Below, piece after piece: positions 9,314 to 21,600 of a DNA stretch of 64,000 nucleotides. The DNA is taken from contig NC_090441.1 in assembly GCF_031143425.1 (NCBI RefSeq), positions 220,716,928 through 220,780,927 on the forward strand, in the 5' to 3' direction. The stretch is from Pleurodeles waltl. Taxonomy: Eukaryota > Chordata > Amphibia > Caudata > Salamandridae. Made by a program: the position numbers and the translations under genes. Position 1 is the first letter of the stretch; every line of letters starts with the position of its first letter. The notes below the pieces were generated by a model. It searched no databases and was not told the origin of the DNA. It saw nothing but the letters and a program-made list of their open reading frames with translations.

Positions 9314-12300
9314 TGTGAGAAGGTAGCCTCTTTCTAGCCTTGTTACCCCCACTTTTGGCCTGTTTGTGAGTGTATGTCAGGGTGTTTGTCACTGTTTTCA
9401 CTGTCTCACTGGGATCCTGATAGCCAGGCCTCAGTGCTCATAGTGAAAACACCATGTTTTCAGTATGGTTGTTATGTGTCACTGGGATCCTGCTAGTCAG
9501 GACCCCAGTGCTCATAGGTTTGTGGCCTATATGTATGTGTCACTGGGACCCTGTCACACAGGGCCCCAGTGCTCATAGGTGTGCATGTATATGTTCCCTG
9601 TGTGGTGCCTAACTGTCTCACTGAGGCTCTGCTAACCAGAACCTCAGTGGTTATGCTCTCTCATTACTTTCAAATTGTCACTAACAGGCTAGTGACCATT
9701 TTTACCAATTAACATTGGCTTACTGGAACACCCTTATAATTCCCTAGTATATGGTACTGAGGTACCCGGGGTATTGGGGTTCCAGGAGATCCCTATGGGC
9801 TGCAGCATTTCTTTTGCCACCCATAGGGAGCTCTGACAATTCTTACACAGGCCTGCCACTGCAGCCTGAGTGAAATAACGTCCACGTTATTTCACAGCCA
9901 TTTTACACTGCACTTAAGTAACTTATAAGTCACCTATATGTCTAACCTTTACCTGGTAAAGGTTAGGTGCAAAGTTACTTAGTGTGAGGGCACCCTGGCA
10001 CTAGCCAAGGGGCCCCCACATTGTTCAGAGCCAATTCACTGAACTTTGTGAGTGCGGGGACACCATTACACGCGTGCACTACATATAGGTCACTACCTAT
10101 ATGTAGCTTCACCATGGTAACTCCGAATATGGCCATGTAACATGTCTATGATCATGGAATTGCCCCCTCTATGCCATCCTGGCATTGTTGGTACAATTCC
10201 ATGATCCCAGTGGTCTGTAGCACAGACCCTGGTACTGCCAGACTGCCCTTCCTGGGGTTTCTCTGCAGCTGCTGCTGCTGCCAACCCCTCAGACAGGCAT
10301 CTGCCCTCCTGGGGTCCAGCCAGGCCTGGCCCAGGATGGCAGAACAAAGAACTTCCTCTGAGAGAGGGTGTGACACCCTCTCCCTTTGGAAAATGGTGTG
10401 AAGGCAGGGGAGGAGTAGCCTCCCCCAGCCTCTGGAAATGCTTTGTTGGGCACAGATGTGCCCAATTCTGCATAAGCCAGTCTACACCGGTTCAGGGACC
10501 CCTTAGCCCCTGCTCTGGCGTGAAACTGGACAAAGGAAAGGGGAGTGACCACTCCCCTGACCTGCACCTCCCCTGGGAGGTGTCCAGAGCTCCTCCAGTG
10601 TGCTCCAGACCTCTGCCATCTTGGAAACAGAGGTGCTGCTGGCACACTGGACTGCTCTGAGTGGCCAGTGCCACCAGGTGACGTCAGAGACTCCTTGTGA
10701 TAGGCTCCTTCAGGTGTTAGTAGCCTTTCCTCTCTCCTAGGTAGCCAAACCCTCTTTTCTGGCTATTTAGGGTCTCTGTCTCTGGGGAAACTTTAGATAA
10801 CGAATGCATGAGCTCAGCCGAGTTCCTCTGCATCTCCCTCTTCACCTTCTGATAAGGAATCGACCGCTGACCGCGCTGGAAGCCTGCAAACCTGCAACAT
10901 AGTAGCAAAGACGACTACTGCAACTCTGTAACGCTGATCCTGACGCCTTCTCGACTGTTTTCCTGCTTGTGCATGCTGTGGGGGTAGTCTGCCTCCTCTC
11001 TGCACCAGAAGCTCCGAAGAAATCTCCCGTGGGTCGACGGAATCTTCCCCCTGCAACCGCAGGCACCAAAAAGCTGCATCTCCGGTCCCTTGGGTCTCCT
11101 CTCAGCACGACGAGCGAGGTCCCTCGAATCCAGCGACACCGTCCAAGTGACCCGCACAGTCCAGTGACTCTTCAGCCCAAGTTTGGTGGAGGTAAGTCCT
11201 TGCCTCACCTCGCTGGGCTGCATTGCTGGGAACCGCGACTTTGCAAGCTTCTCCGGCCCCTGTGCACTTCCGGCGGAAATCCTTCGTGCACAGCCAAGCC
11301 TGGGTCCACGGCACTCTAACCTGCATTGCACGACTTTCTAAGTTGGCCTCCGGCGACGTGGGACTCCTTTGTGCAACTTCGGCGAGCACCGTTTCACGCA
11401 TCCTCGTAGTGCCTGTTTCTGGCACTTCTCCGGGTGCTACCTGCTTCAGTGAGGGCTCCTTGTCTTGCTCGACGTCCCCTCTCTCTGCAGGTCCAATTTG
11501 CGACCTCCTGGTCCCTCCTGGGCCCCAGCAGCGTCCAAAAACGCCAAACGCACGATTTGCGTGTAGCAAGGCTTGTTGGCGTCCATCCGGCGGGAAAACA
11601 CTTCTGCACGACTCTCCAAGGCGTGGGGGATCCATCCTCCAAAGGGGAAGTCTCTAGCCCTTGTCGTTCCTGCAGTATTCACAGTTCTTCAGCCTAGTAA
11701 GAGCTTCTTTGCACCAACCGCTGGCATTTCTTGGGCATCTGCCCATCTCCGAGCTGCTTGTGACTTTTGGACTTGGTCCCCTTGTTCCACAGGTACCTTC
11801 AGACAGGAATCCATCGTTGTTGCATTGCTGATTTGTGTTTTCCTTGCATTCTCCCTCTAACACGACTATTTTGTCCTTAGGGGAACTTTGGTGCACTTTG
11901 CACTCACTTTTCAGGGTCTTGGGGAGGGTTATTTTTCTAACTCTCACTATTTTCTAATAGTCCCAGCGACCCTCTACAAGGTCACATAGGTTTGGGGTCC
12001 ATTCGTGGTTCACATTCCACTTTTGGAGTATATGGTTTGTGTTGCCCCTATCCCTATGTTTCCCCATTGCATCCTATTGTAAGTATACATTGTTTGCACT
12101 GTTTTCTAAGACTATACTGCATATTTTTGCTATTGTGTATATATATCTTGTGTATATTCCCTATCCTCTCACTGAGGGTACACTCTAAGATACTTTGGCA
12201 TATTGTCATAAAAATAAAGTACCTTTATTTTTAGTATAACTGTGTATTGTGTTTTCTTATGATATTGTGCATATGACACTAAGTGGTACTGTAGTAGCTT

Positions 12301-12458
12301 CACACGTCTCCTAGTTCAGCCTGAGCTGCTTTGCTAAGCTACCATTATCTATCAGCCTAAGCTGCTAGACACCCTATACACTAATAAGGGATAACTGGGC
12401 CTGGTGCAAGGTGCAAGTACCCCTTGGTACTCACTACAAGCCAGTCCAGCCTCCTACA
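9314..12458 (+). repeat. 3' LTR (3,145 bp)
   Basis: Same length and boundaries as the 5' LTR, with only two substitutions noticed (10943 and 11154). All features described for the 5' LTR recur 6,105 bp downstream, including the hairpins, the donor at 11192 and the palindromic polyadenylation site at 12210-12232. It is followed by the CACAT duplication and the resumed satellite. Confidence 0.93.
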
Positions 12459-12556
12459 CACATACTGCCCAACTATGCACTGCCCAATTACAAACTGCCC
12501 AACCACATACTTCCCAACCACACACTGCCTAACCACACACTGTCCAACCACACATA
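12459..12556. repeat. 15 bp satellite, right part
   Basis: About six further copies of the CACACACTGCCCAAC-type unit. They continue the array broken by the retrotransposon; the first five bases are the target duplication. Confidence 0.9.
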
Positions 12557-12925
12557 AGTCCCTGGGCATGGCCATTGGGCAAGGGGGCATGACTCCTGTC
12601 TTAACTAAGACAGGAGTCATTTAAATGGCGTCTGGGCGTCGAAAAAAATGGCGCAAATCGGGTTGAGGCGATTTTTTTTGCCTCAACCTGACTTGCCCCA
12701 TTTTAAGACGCCCTAACGCCATTTTGCCCCTACGCCGGCGCTGCCTGGTCTACGTGTTTTTTTTCCACGCACACCAGGCAGCGCCGGTCTGCTAGCGCCG
12801 GCTAACGCCATTCCATAAATACGGCGCCCGCATGGCGCTTCAGAATGGCGTTAGACGGCGCTATCTTTTTTGACGCTAAACTGCGTTAGCGCAGTTTAGC
12901 GTCAAAAAGTATAAATATGGGCCCA
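12557..12925. mobile_element. Hairpin-chain MITE-like element
   Basis: Four stem-loops in a row: 12591-12618 (13 bp arms, GACTCCTGTCTTA); about 12663-12689 (GGTTGAGGC with GCCTCAACC); about 12736-12795 (GCCGGCGCTGCCTGGT with its complement); and 12867-12908 (19 bp perfect arms, TTAG loop). The right end is AAATATGGGCCC, the reverse complement of the start of a similar element at 39239 (GGGCCCATATTTAT). No transposase. It abuts an LTR fragment on the right. Superfamily unknown. Confidence 0.55.
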
Positions 12926-13705
12926 AGCTTCTTCCATCTGGTGGCAGCTCCTTTGCACCCTCAGCTGGCATTTCCTGGGCATCTGCCCACTCTCGACATT
13001 GTCGTGACTCTTTGACTTGGTCCCCTTGTTTCACAGGTACTCAGGTCCGGAAATTCACTGTTGTTGCTTTGCTGGTGTTGGTCTTCCTTGCAGAATCCCT
13101 CTATCACAACTTCTGTGCTCTCTGGGGGTTGTAGGTGCACTTTACACCTACCTTACAGGGTCTTGGGGTGGGCTATTTTTCTAACCCTCACTATTTTCTT
13201 ACAGTCCCAGCGACCCTCTACAAGCTCACATAGGTTTGGGGTCCATTCGTGGTTCGCATTCCACTTTTGGAGTATATGGTTTGTGTTGCCCCTATACCTA
13301 TGTGCTCCTATTGCAATCTACTGCAACTTTACACTGCTTGAATTACTTCCTTTTGCTATTACTGCATATTTTTGGTATTGTGTACATATATCTTGTGTAT
13401 ATTTGGCACCCTCATACTGAGGGTACTCACTGAGATACTTTTGGCATATTGTCATAAAAATAAAGTACCTTTATTTTTAGTACATCTGTGTATTGTGTTT
13501 TCTTATGATATTGTGCATATGACACCAGTGGTATAGTAGGAGCTTTGCATGTCTCCTAGTTCATCCTAAGCTGCTCTGCTATAGCTACCTTCTATCAGCC
13601 TGAGCTGCTAGAAACACCTCTTCTACACTAATAAGGGATAACTGGACCTGATACAGAGTGTAAGTACTCCTTGGTACCCACTACAAGCCAGGCCAGCCTC
13701 CTAAA
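12926..13705 (+). mobile_element. LTR 3'-end fragment (related family)
   Basis: Matches the last part of the long LTR from the AGCTTCTT word onward, including AATAAAGTACCTTTATTTTTAG and the closing GGCCAGCCTCCTAAA. Clearly diverged from the young LTRs. It is truncated on the left at the hairpin element, so no target duplication can be checked. Confidence 0.75.
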
Positions 13706-14226
13706 CAGTGAGAGTGGATGCATTTCTACACTGGTTCTGGAGGGGGTCTTGAGCCCAGTCTGCTTCATCCTGCCAAGGACAGTGATAGTGGATGTATTTC
13801 TCCACTGGTTCTAGAGGGGGCCTTGTTCCCAGTGATACTGCACCTGGGGTGTGGCTGTTCCCATTCCCTCACCTGGGTGTCTGAGGCACGAGATGTGCAG
13901 GGAACAGGTAGCATGATACACCATGGGAGCAGAGTCACACTCCATCCTGTGGCGACTTAGGCTGCCAACTGCTGGTAGTGGCAGTCCTGGTGGTGGTGTC
14001 TCAAGTGGTGGGTGCACGGTCCAGGATGTCTCCTGCACCCTCTGACATTTGCCCACTGGGGATGTTGCTGATGTCCGATGTAGTGGCACTGGCTGGGCAT
14101 GTGGCGGTTCATATGGTGGTGCAGGTGGCGGTGCCTGCGGCGGTGTCTGCGGCGGAGAAGCTTCCGGTGCTGCCTGTGATGCAGGTGCTTGCAGTAATGG
14201 AAGGAGACACCAGGCCGTCTCCTGCA

Positions 14227-16991
14227 TGTGAGAAAGTAGCCTCTTTCTAGCCTTGTTACCCCCACTTTTGGCCTGTTTGTGAGTGTATGTCAAGGTGTTT
14301 TCGCTGTCTCACTGGGATCCTGCTAGCCAGGGCCCAGTGCTCATAGTGAAAACCCTATGTTTTCAGTATGTTTGTTATATGTCACTGGGACCCTGCTAGT
14401 CAGGACCCCAGTGCTCATAAGTTTGTGGCCTATATGTATGTGTTCCCTGTGTGGTGCCTAACTGTCTCACTGAGGCTCTGCTAACCAGAACCTCAGTGGT
14501 TATGCTCTCTCATTTCTTTCAAATTGTCACTAACAGGCTAGTGACCAATTTTACCAATTTACATTGGCTTACTGGAACACCCTTATAATTCCCTAGTATA
14601 TGGTACTGAGGTACCCAGGGTATTGGGGTTCCAGGAGATCCCTATGGGCTGCAGCATTTCTTTTGCCACCCATGGGGAGCTCTGACAATTCTTACACAGG
14701 CCTGCCACTGCAGCCTGAGTGAAATAATGCACACATTATTTCACAGCCATTTTTCACTGCACTTAAGTAACTTATAAGTCACCTATATGTCTAACCTTTA
14801 CCTGGTAAAGGTTAGGTGCAAAGTTACTTAGTGTGTGGGCACCCTGGCACTAGCCAAGGTGCCCCCACATTGTTCAGGGCCAATTCCCTGGACTTTGTGA
14901 GTGCGGGGACACCATTACACGCGTGCACTACTCATAGGTCAATACCTATGTGTAGCTTCACAATGGTAACTCCGAATATGACCATGTAACATGTCTAAGA
15001 TCATGGAATTGCCCCCTCTATGCCATCCTGGCATTGTTGGCACAATCCCATGATCCCAGTGGACCCTGGTACTGCCAAACTGCCTTTTCAGGAGTTTCAC
15101 TGCAGCTGCTGCTGCTGCCAACCCCTCAGACAGGTTTCTGCCCTCCTGGTGTCAAGCCAGGCTTGTCCCAGGATGGCAGAACAAAGGACTTCCTCTGAGA
15201 GAGGGTGTTACACCCTCTCCCTTTGGAAAATGGTGTGAAGGCAGGGTAGGAGTAGCCTCCCCCAGCCTCTGGAAATGCTTTCATGGGCACAGATGTGCCC
15301 ATTTCTGCATAAGCCAGTCTACACCAGTTCAGGGACCCCTTAGCCCTGCTCTGGTGCGAAACTGGACCAAGGAAAGGGGAGTGACCACTCCCCTGACCTG
15401 CACCTCCCCTGGGAGGTGTCCAGAGCTCCTCCAGTGTGCTCCAGACCTCTGCTATCTTGGAAACAGAGGTGCTGCTGGCACACTGGACTGCTCTGAGTGG
15501 CCAGTGCCACCAGGTGACGTCAGAGACTCCTTCTGATAGGCTCCTTCAGGTGTTGCTAGCCTATCCTCTCTCCTAGGTAGCCAAACCCTCTTTTCTGGCT
15601 ATTTAGGGTCTCTGTCTCTGGGGAAACTTTAGATAACGAATGCAAGAGCTCATCAGAGTTCCTCTACATCTCTCTCTTCACCTTCTGCCAAGGAATCGAC
15701 TGCTGACCGCGCTGGAAGCCTGCAAAAATGCAACAAAGTAGCGAAGACGACTACTGCAACTCTGTAATGCTGGTCCTGCCGCATTCTTGACTGTTTTCCT
15801 GGTGGTGCATGCTGTGGGGGTAGTCTGCCTCCTCTCTGCACTAGAAGCTCCGAAGAAATCTCCTGTGGGTCGAAGGAATCTTCCCCCTGCAACCGCAGGC
15901 AGCAAAGAACTGCATTACCGGTCCCTTGGGTCTCCTCTCAGCACGACGAGCGAGGTCCCTTGAATCCAGCAACTCTGTCCAAGTGACTCCAATCGTCCAG
16001 TGACTCTTCAGTCCAAGTTTGGTGGAGGTAAGTCCTTGCCTCCCCACGCCAGACTGCATTGCTGGGAACCACGTCTTTTGCAGCTACTCCGGCTTCCGTG
16101 CACTTCCGGCGGAAATCCTTTGTGCACAGCCAAGCCTGGGTCCACGGCACTCTAACCTGCATTGCACGACTTTCTAAGTTGGGGTATCCATCCTCCAAAG
16201 GGGAAGTCTCTAGCCCTTTTCGTTCCTGCAGAATCCTCAGCTTCTCCTGTCCAGTAGAAGCTTCTTTGCACCCACAGCTGGCATTTCCTGCTTGTGACTT
16301 TTGGACTTGGTCCCCTTGTTCCACAGGTACCCTCGACTGGAAATCCATCGTTGTTGCATTGCTGGTTTGTGTCTTTCCTGCAGAATTCCCCTATCACGAC
16401 TTCTATGTCCTTTGGGGAACTTTAGTGCACTTTGCACTCACTTTTCAGGGTCTTGGGGTGGGCTATTTTTCTAACCCTCACTATTTTCTAATAGTCCCAG
16501 CGACCCTCTACAAGGTCACATAGGTTTGGGGTCCATTCGTGGTTCGCATTCCACTTTTGGAGTATATGGTTTGTGTTGCCCCTATCCCTATGTGTCCCCT
16601 TTGCATCCTATTGTAACTATACATTGTTTGCACTGTTTTCTAAGACTATACTGCATATTTTTGGTATTGTGTACAAATAACTTGTGTATATTTGCTATCC
16701 TCATACTGAGGGTACACTCTGAGATACTTTGGCATATTGTCATAAAAATAAAGTACCTTTATTTTTAGTATAACTGTGTATTGTGTTTTCTTATGATATT
16801 GTGCAAGTGACACTAGTGGTACTGTAGGAGCTTCACTCGTCTCCTAGTTCAGCCTAAGCTGCTCTGCTAAGCTACCATTATCTATCAGCCTATGCTGCTA
16901 GACACCCTATACACTAATAAGGGATAACTGGGCCTGGTGCAAGGTGCAAGTACCCCTTGGTACTCACTACAAGCCAGTCCAGCCTCCTACA
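14227..16991 (+). mobile_element. Solo LTR with CTGCA target duplication
   Basis: 2,765 bp, begins TGTGAGAAAGTAGCC and ends CCTCCTACA, flanked by CTGCA at 14222-14226 and 16992-16996. It is a diverged, shorter relative of the 3,145 bp LTR, with no internal region, so LTR-LTR recombination removed the body. It sits inside Harbinger copy D and is therefore younger than it. The 14706-14735 hairpin differs from the young LTR by paired changes that keep the stem. Confidence 0.9.
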
Positions 16992-16999
16992 CTGCAGCC

Positions 17000-18637
17000 T
17001 TGGACAGCTGCCCACTGGGGATGATGCTGGTGACTGTCATTGTGGCAGCTGCAGTGCAGGGGGCGGAGCAGATGGCGGTGCAGGTTGCAGTCATTGCAGC
17101 AGTTCTCACCGTGGTAGGGGTTGCTGGCCTGTCAGGACAAATGGTGGTCACCAGTTCCTCAGCTTGAGACTCCGAGCCATGAAGTGATTTGCCCTTGCCT
17201 TTGTGTCCCTTCCCCACCTTAGTAGACTCTGCTAGGACCTTGGCACTGTCCTCTTTGGTTTTGGATGATGCCTTTCTATGTGGGTGGTGCGTCTTGTCCA
17301 TGCTGAATGATGGCCCCTTCTTTACTTTGGCTGGTGGCGGAATCACGTGGTCTTTATCATCTGTATGTGGCCTACTGCCAGCCCTGATGGGTGCCCCCTA
17401 CGATCCTCTTGGACTTGCAGGGACCACAGTGGATGCCGAGTTGGTGGCTGAGGTGCTGGCCTGGGATCTAGACATCCTGGCCCTAGGGGAAGGACGGGGG
17501 GAGGCGTAGGGAAGAGGTCAATGTTAGCCAGGAAACGTTTTTTAGACACACTGGGACGGGAAGATGGAGGGGGTATGGGATTGGAGTAAGAGGTAGTGGT
17601 TGTAGGAGGTGTACGTCTGCTGAAGTTGGATGAAGGTGCATGGGCTGGAGGCTGTTGTGAGGTGGATGGCTGTTGAATGGGTGTGTGCCTGCGTTTGTGT
17701 GCTATGGGAGGAGGGCTCACAGACACACTGGGAGAGGGCACAGGGGACATGTGCATGGTTGTGGGGGTGGTGATTACTCGTGAGGAGTGTGTTGTGATGG
17801 GCCTGCTGTTGATGGAGGCAGTGGCAGATGATGTAGTGCATGCAGGTGTGAGTGGAGAGGGAGGTGGACGAGGAGGAGGAGGGAGACACAGTAGAGGAAG
17901 TCGATGTTGCTATGTGTGCATGGGTATGTTGCTTGTGTGAGTGCATGTGTGATGATGTGTGGTGCTTATGTTTTCCTGAGCCACTTTTGTGTGTTGATGT
18001 GTGTGCATGCTGGTCTGAAGGTGTGCTTGGGATAGGCTGGGATTGAGGGAATTGGGACTGGGTAGTGGAAGTTGGAGGTGGGAGGCTGGACACAAGGACA
18101 ATGGCTGCCATCAGTGCTGAGGCCAGAGCCTGAAATGCTCTCTGTTGGGTCGCCACGCCAGAATGAAGCCCTCCAGGTATGCATTTGTTTATTGCAAATG
18201 CCTCTCGACACCCTGGATGGCATTTAGAATGGTTGACTGCCCAACAGTGAGGGATCGCAGGAGGTCAATAGCCTCCTCGCTGAGGGCAGCAGGGCTGACT
18301 GTGGTAGGGCCTTAGGTGCCTGGGGCGAAGGAGATGCCCACCCTCCTGGGTGAGCGGGCACAGGAAACACACTGAAGGGCTGCTGGGAGGGCGGTGCTGG
18401 TAGGGGTGGTTGCGGATATACCTGTTGTTGGTGTGGGCACAGAGGTGTCCACCACCGCCAGGGAATATCCATCGGAGGAGGAGTCGCTGTCACTGGTATC
18501 CCCTCCGGTCCCTGTCATGGAGCTCCCCTCGCCCTCCGTCCCACTGGTGGCTTCACCCTCAGTGGATTTGCCCTCCTGGGCCATGTGTGATGCAGTTCCC
18601 TCTGTCACAGTTTCTTCTGCTCCTCCGCCAGGTGATG
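17000..18637 (-). pseudogene. Harbinger gene 2 (Myb-like) exon 3 remnant, copy D
   Basis: On the minus strand, exon 3 begins at 18637 (CATCACCTGG after a pyrimidine-rich AAAG acceptor), matching exon 3 of copies A (27161) and C (57963). Conserved blocks include the helical stretch (AFQALASALMAAI near 18130), then His/Thr/Pro-rich low-complexity sequence and a Lys-rich region. Exons 1 and 2, which encode the DNA-binding domain, are absent. Frame changes and stops (for example TAA after the FAPGT block near 18315) make it non-coding. The end merges into the solo-LTR junction at 16992. Confidence 0.65.
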
Positions 18638-18681
18638 CTTTTGCACAAAAGGACAGGGTGACAAAACAAGAAAGGAGGGAT

Positions 18682-21600
18682 TGTAGGAAAGTACCATCTT
18701 GCCTGGCATGTTACCCCCATTTTTACTGTATGTATGTGTGTTTTTGCCTATGTGTCACTGGGATCCTGCTAGTCAGGACACCAGTGCTCATGAAGTATGC
18801 CCTGTATGTGTTCCCTGTGTGGTGCCTAACTGTATCACTGAGGCCCTGCTTACCAGAACCTCAGTGATTATGCTCCCTCTGCTTTTAAGATTGTCACTGC
18901 AGGCTAATGACTAATTTTACCAATTCTCATTGGAACACTGGAACACCCTTATAATTCCCTTGTATATGGTACTGAGGTACCCAGGGTATTGGGTTTCCAG
19001 GAGATCCCTATGGGCTGCAGCATTTCTTTTGCCACCCATAGGGAGCTCAGACAATTCTTACACAGGACTGCCACTGCAACCTGAGTGAAATAACTTCCAA
19101 GTTATTTCACAACCATTTTACACTGCACTTATGTAACTTATAAGTCACCTATATGTCTAACCCTCACTTAGTGAAGGTTAGGTGCCAAGTTACTTAGTGT
19201 GTGGGCACCCTGGCACTAGCCAAGGTGCCCCCACATAGTTCAGGGCAAATTCCCCGGACTTTGTGAGTGTAGGGACACCATTACACGCATGCACTATATA
19301 CAGGTCAATACCTATATGTAGCGTCACCATGGTAACTCCGAACATGGCCATGTACCATGTCTAGGATCATGGAATTGTCACCCCAATCCCATTCTGGTAT
19401 TGGGAGGACAATACCATGCATCCCCGGGTCTCCAGCACAGAGCCCGGGTACTGCCAAACTAACTTTCCAGGGGCTCCACTGCAGCTACTGCTGCTGCCAA
19501 CCCCGCAGACAGGTTTCTGCCCCCCTGGGTCCTGGGCAGCCTGATCCCAGGAAGGCAGAACAAAGAATTTCCTCTGAGAGAGGGTGTTACACCTTCTCCC
19601 TTTGGAAATGGGTGTGAAGGGCTGGGGATGAGTAGCCTCCCCCAGCCTCTGGAAATGCTTTGATGGGCACAGATGGTGCCCTCTATGCATAAGCCAGTCT
19701 ACACCTGTTCAGGGATCCCCCCAGCCCTGCTCTGGCGCGAAACTGGACAAAGGAAAGGGGAGTGACCACTCCCCTGACCTGCACCTCCCAGGGGAGGTGC
19801 CCAGACCTCCTCCAGTGTGTCCCATACCTCTACCATCTTGGATGCAGAGGTGTGAGTGCACAATGGACAGCTCTGAGTGGCCAGTACCAGCAGGTGACGT
19901 CAGAGACCCCTCCTGATAGGTGCTTACCTTTCTCGGTAGCCAATCCTCCTCTGAGGGCTATTTAGGTAGGGTCTCTTCTGTGGGATATTCCTCAGATAAC
20001 TAATGCAAGAGCTCACCAGAGTTCCTCTGCACTTCCCTCTTCGACTTCTGCCAAGGATCGACCGCTGACTGCTCCAGGACGCCTGCAAAACCGCAACAAA
20101 GTAGCAAGACGACTACCAGCAACATTGTAGCTCCTCATCCTGCCGGCTTTCTCAACTGTTTCCTGGTGGTGCATGCTCTGAGGGCTGTCTGCTTTCACCC
20201 TGCACTGGAAGCCAAGAAGAAATCTCCTGTGGGTTGACGGAATCTTCCCCCTGCCAACGCAGGCACCAAACTTCTGCATCACCGGTCCTCTGGGTCCCCT
20301 CTCATCTTGACAAGCGTGGTCCCTGGAACACCGGAGCTGGATCCAATCGTCCCGACAGTCCAGTGGCCCATCTGTCCGAATTTGGTGGAGGTAAGTCCTT
20401 GCCTCCCTACGCCAGACAGTAATCCTCTGTACTGCGTGATCTGCAGCTGCTCGGGCTTCTGTGCATTTTCCAAGACTTTCTTCGTGCATAGCCTATCCCA
20501 GGTCCCCAGCACTCTCCATCCTGCATTGCCCAACTCCCTTTGGAAATGGGTGTGAAGGGCTGGGGATGAGTAGCCTCCCCCAGCCTCTGGAAATGCTTTG
20601 ATGGGCACAGATGGTGCCCTCTATGCATAAGCCAGTCTACACCTGTTCAGGGATCCCCGCAGCCCTGCTCTGGCGCGAAACTGGACAAAGGAAAGGGGAG
20701 TGACCACTCCCCTGACCTGCACCTCCCAGGGGAGGTGCCCAGACCTCCTCCAGTGTGTCCCATACCTCTACCATCTTGGATGCAGAGGTGTGAGTGCACA
20801 ATGGACAGCTCTGAGTGGCCAGTACCAGCAGGTGACGTCAGAGACCCCTCCTGATAGGTGCTTACCTTTCTCGGTAGCCAATCCTCCTCTGAGGGCTATT
20901 TAGGTAGGGTCTCTTCTGTGGGATATTCCTCAGATAACTAATGCAAGAGCTCACCAGAGTTCCTCTGCACTTCCCTCTTCGACTTCTGCCAAGGATCGAC
21001 CGCTGACTGCTCCAGGACGCCTGCAAAACCGCAACAAAGTAGCAAGACGACTACCAGCAACATTGTAGCTCCTCATCCTGCCGGCTTTCTCAACTGTTTC
21101 CTGGTGGTGCATGCTCTGAGGGCTGTCTGCTTTCACCCTGCACTGGAAGCCAAGAAGAAATCTCCTGTGGGTTGACAGAATCTTCCCCCTGCCAACGCAG
21201 GCACCAAACTTCTGCATCACCGGTCCTCTGGGTCCCCTCTCATCTTGACAAGCGTGGTCCCTGGAACACCAGAGCTGGATCCAATCGTCCCGACAGTCCA
21301 GTGGCCCATCTGTCCGAATTTGGTGGAGGTAAGTCCTTGCCTCCCTACGCCAGACAGTAATCCTCTGTACTGCGTGATCTTCAGCTGCTCGGGCTTCTGT
21401 GCATTTTCCAAGACTTTCTTCATGCACAGCCTATCCCAGGTCCCCAGCACTCTCCATCCTGCATTGCCCAACTCGCTGAGTTGGACTCCGTAGTCGTGGG
21501 ACCCTCCTTTGCGACTCTGAGTAGACCACTGTCCTCAGGTCTTCTAAGTGCCTGTTCTGGTACTTCTGCAGGTGCTACCTGCTTCTGTGTTGGCTGTCTG

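Larger units (their letters stand above)
3209..12458 (+). mobile_element. Complete young LTR retrotransposon encoding only Gag-protease
   Basis: A 9,250 bp element: 5' LTR 3209-6353, internal region 6354-9313, 3' LTR 9314-12458. Both LTRs are 3,145 bp, start TG and end CA, and lie exactly 6,105 bp apart. The 5 bp CACAT occurs just before (3204-3208) and just after (12459-12463), a perfect target-site duplication. I could find only two LTR differences (4838 C versus 10943 A; 5049 C versus 11154 G), so insertion was recent. The 2,960 bp internal region holds one intact ORF (Gag plus aspartic protease) and no reverse transcriptase, RNase H or integrase. The Gag has a capsid region resembling SCAN domains, which points to a Gmr1-like Ty3/Gypsy lineage (inference). 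The element must have been copied by enzymes supplied in trans. Confidence 0.93.
13706..18681 (-). mobile_element. Harbinger copy D, 3' part, reversed and split
   Basis: The minus strand matches the second half of Harbinger copies A and C: the end of gene-2 intron 2, all of exon 3, the low-complexity C-terminus, and the downstream tail with 74 bp-type units (CTGGTTCTGGAGGGGG at 13733 and 13805). A solo LTR (14227-16991) interrupts it. The 5' side is cut at 18681 by another LTR and the 3' side at 13706 by an LTR fragment. No transposase or gene 1 remains. Confidence 0.75.

Noticed and set aside
12459..12556. CRISPR-like array
   Set aside because: Short regular units, but no spacers; it is a degenerate satellite in a eukaryotic repeat context.
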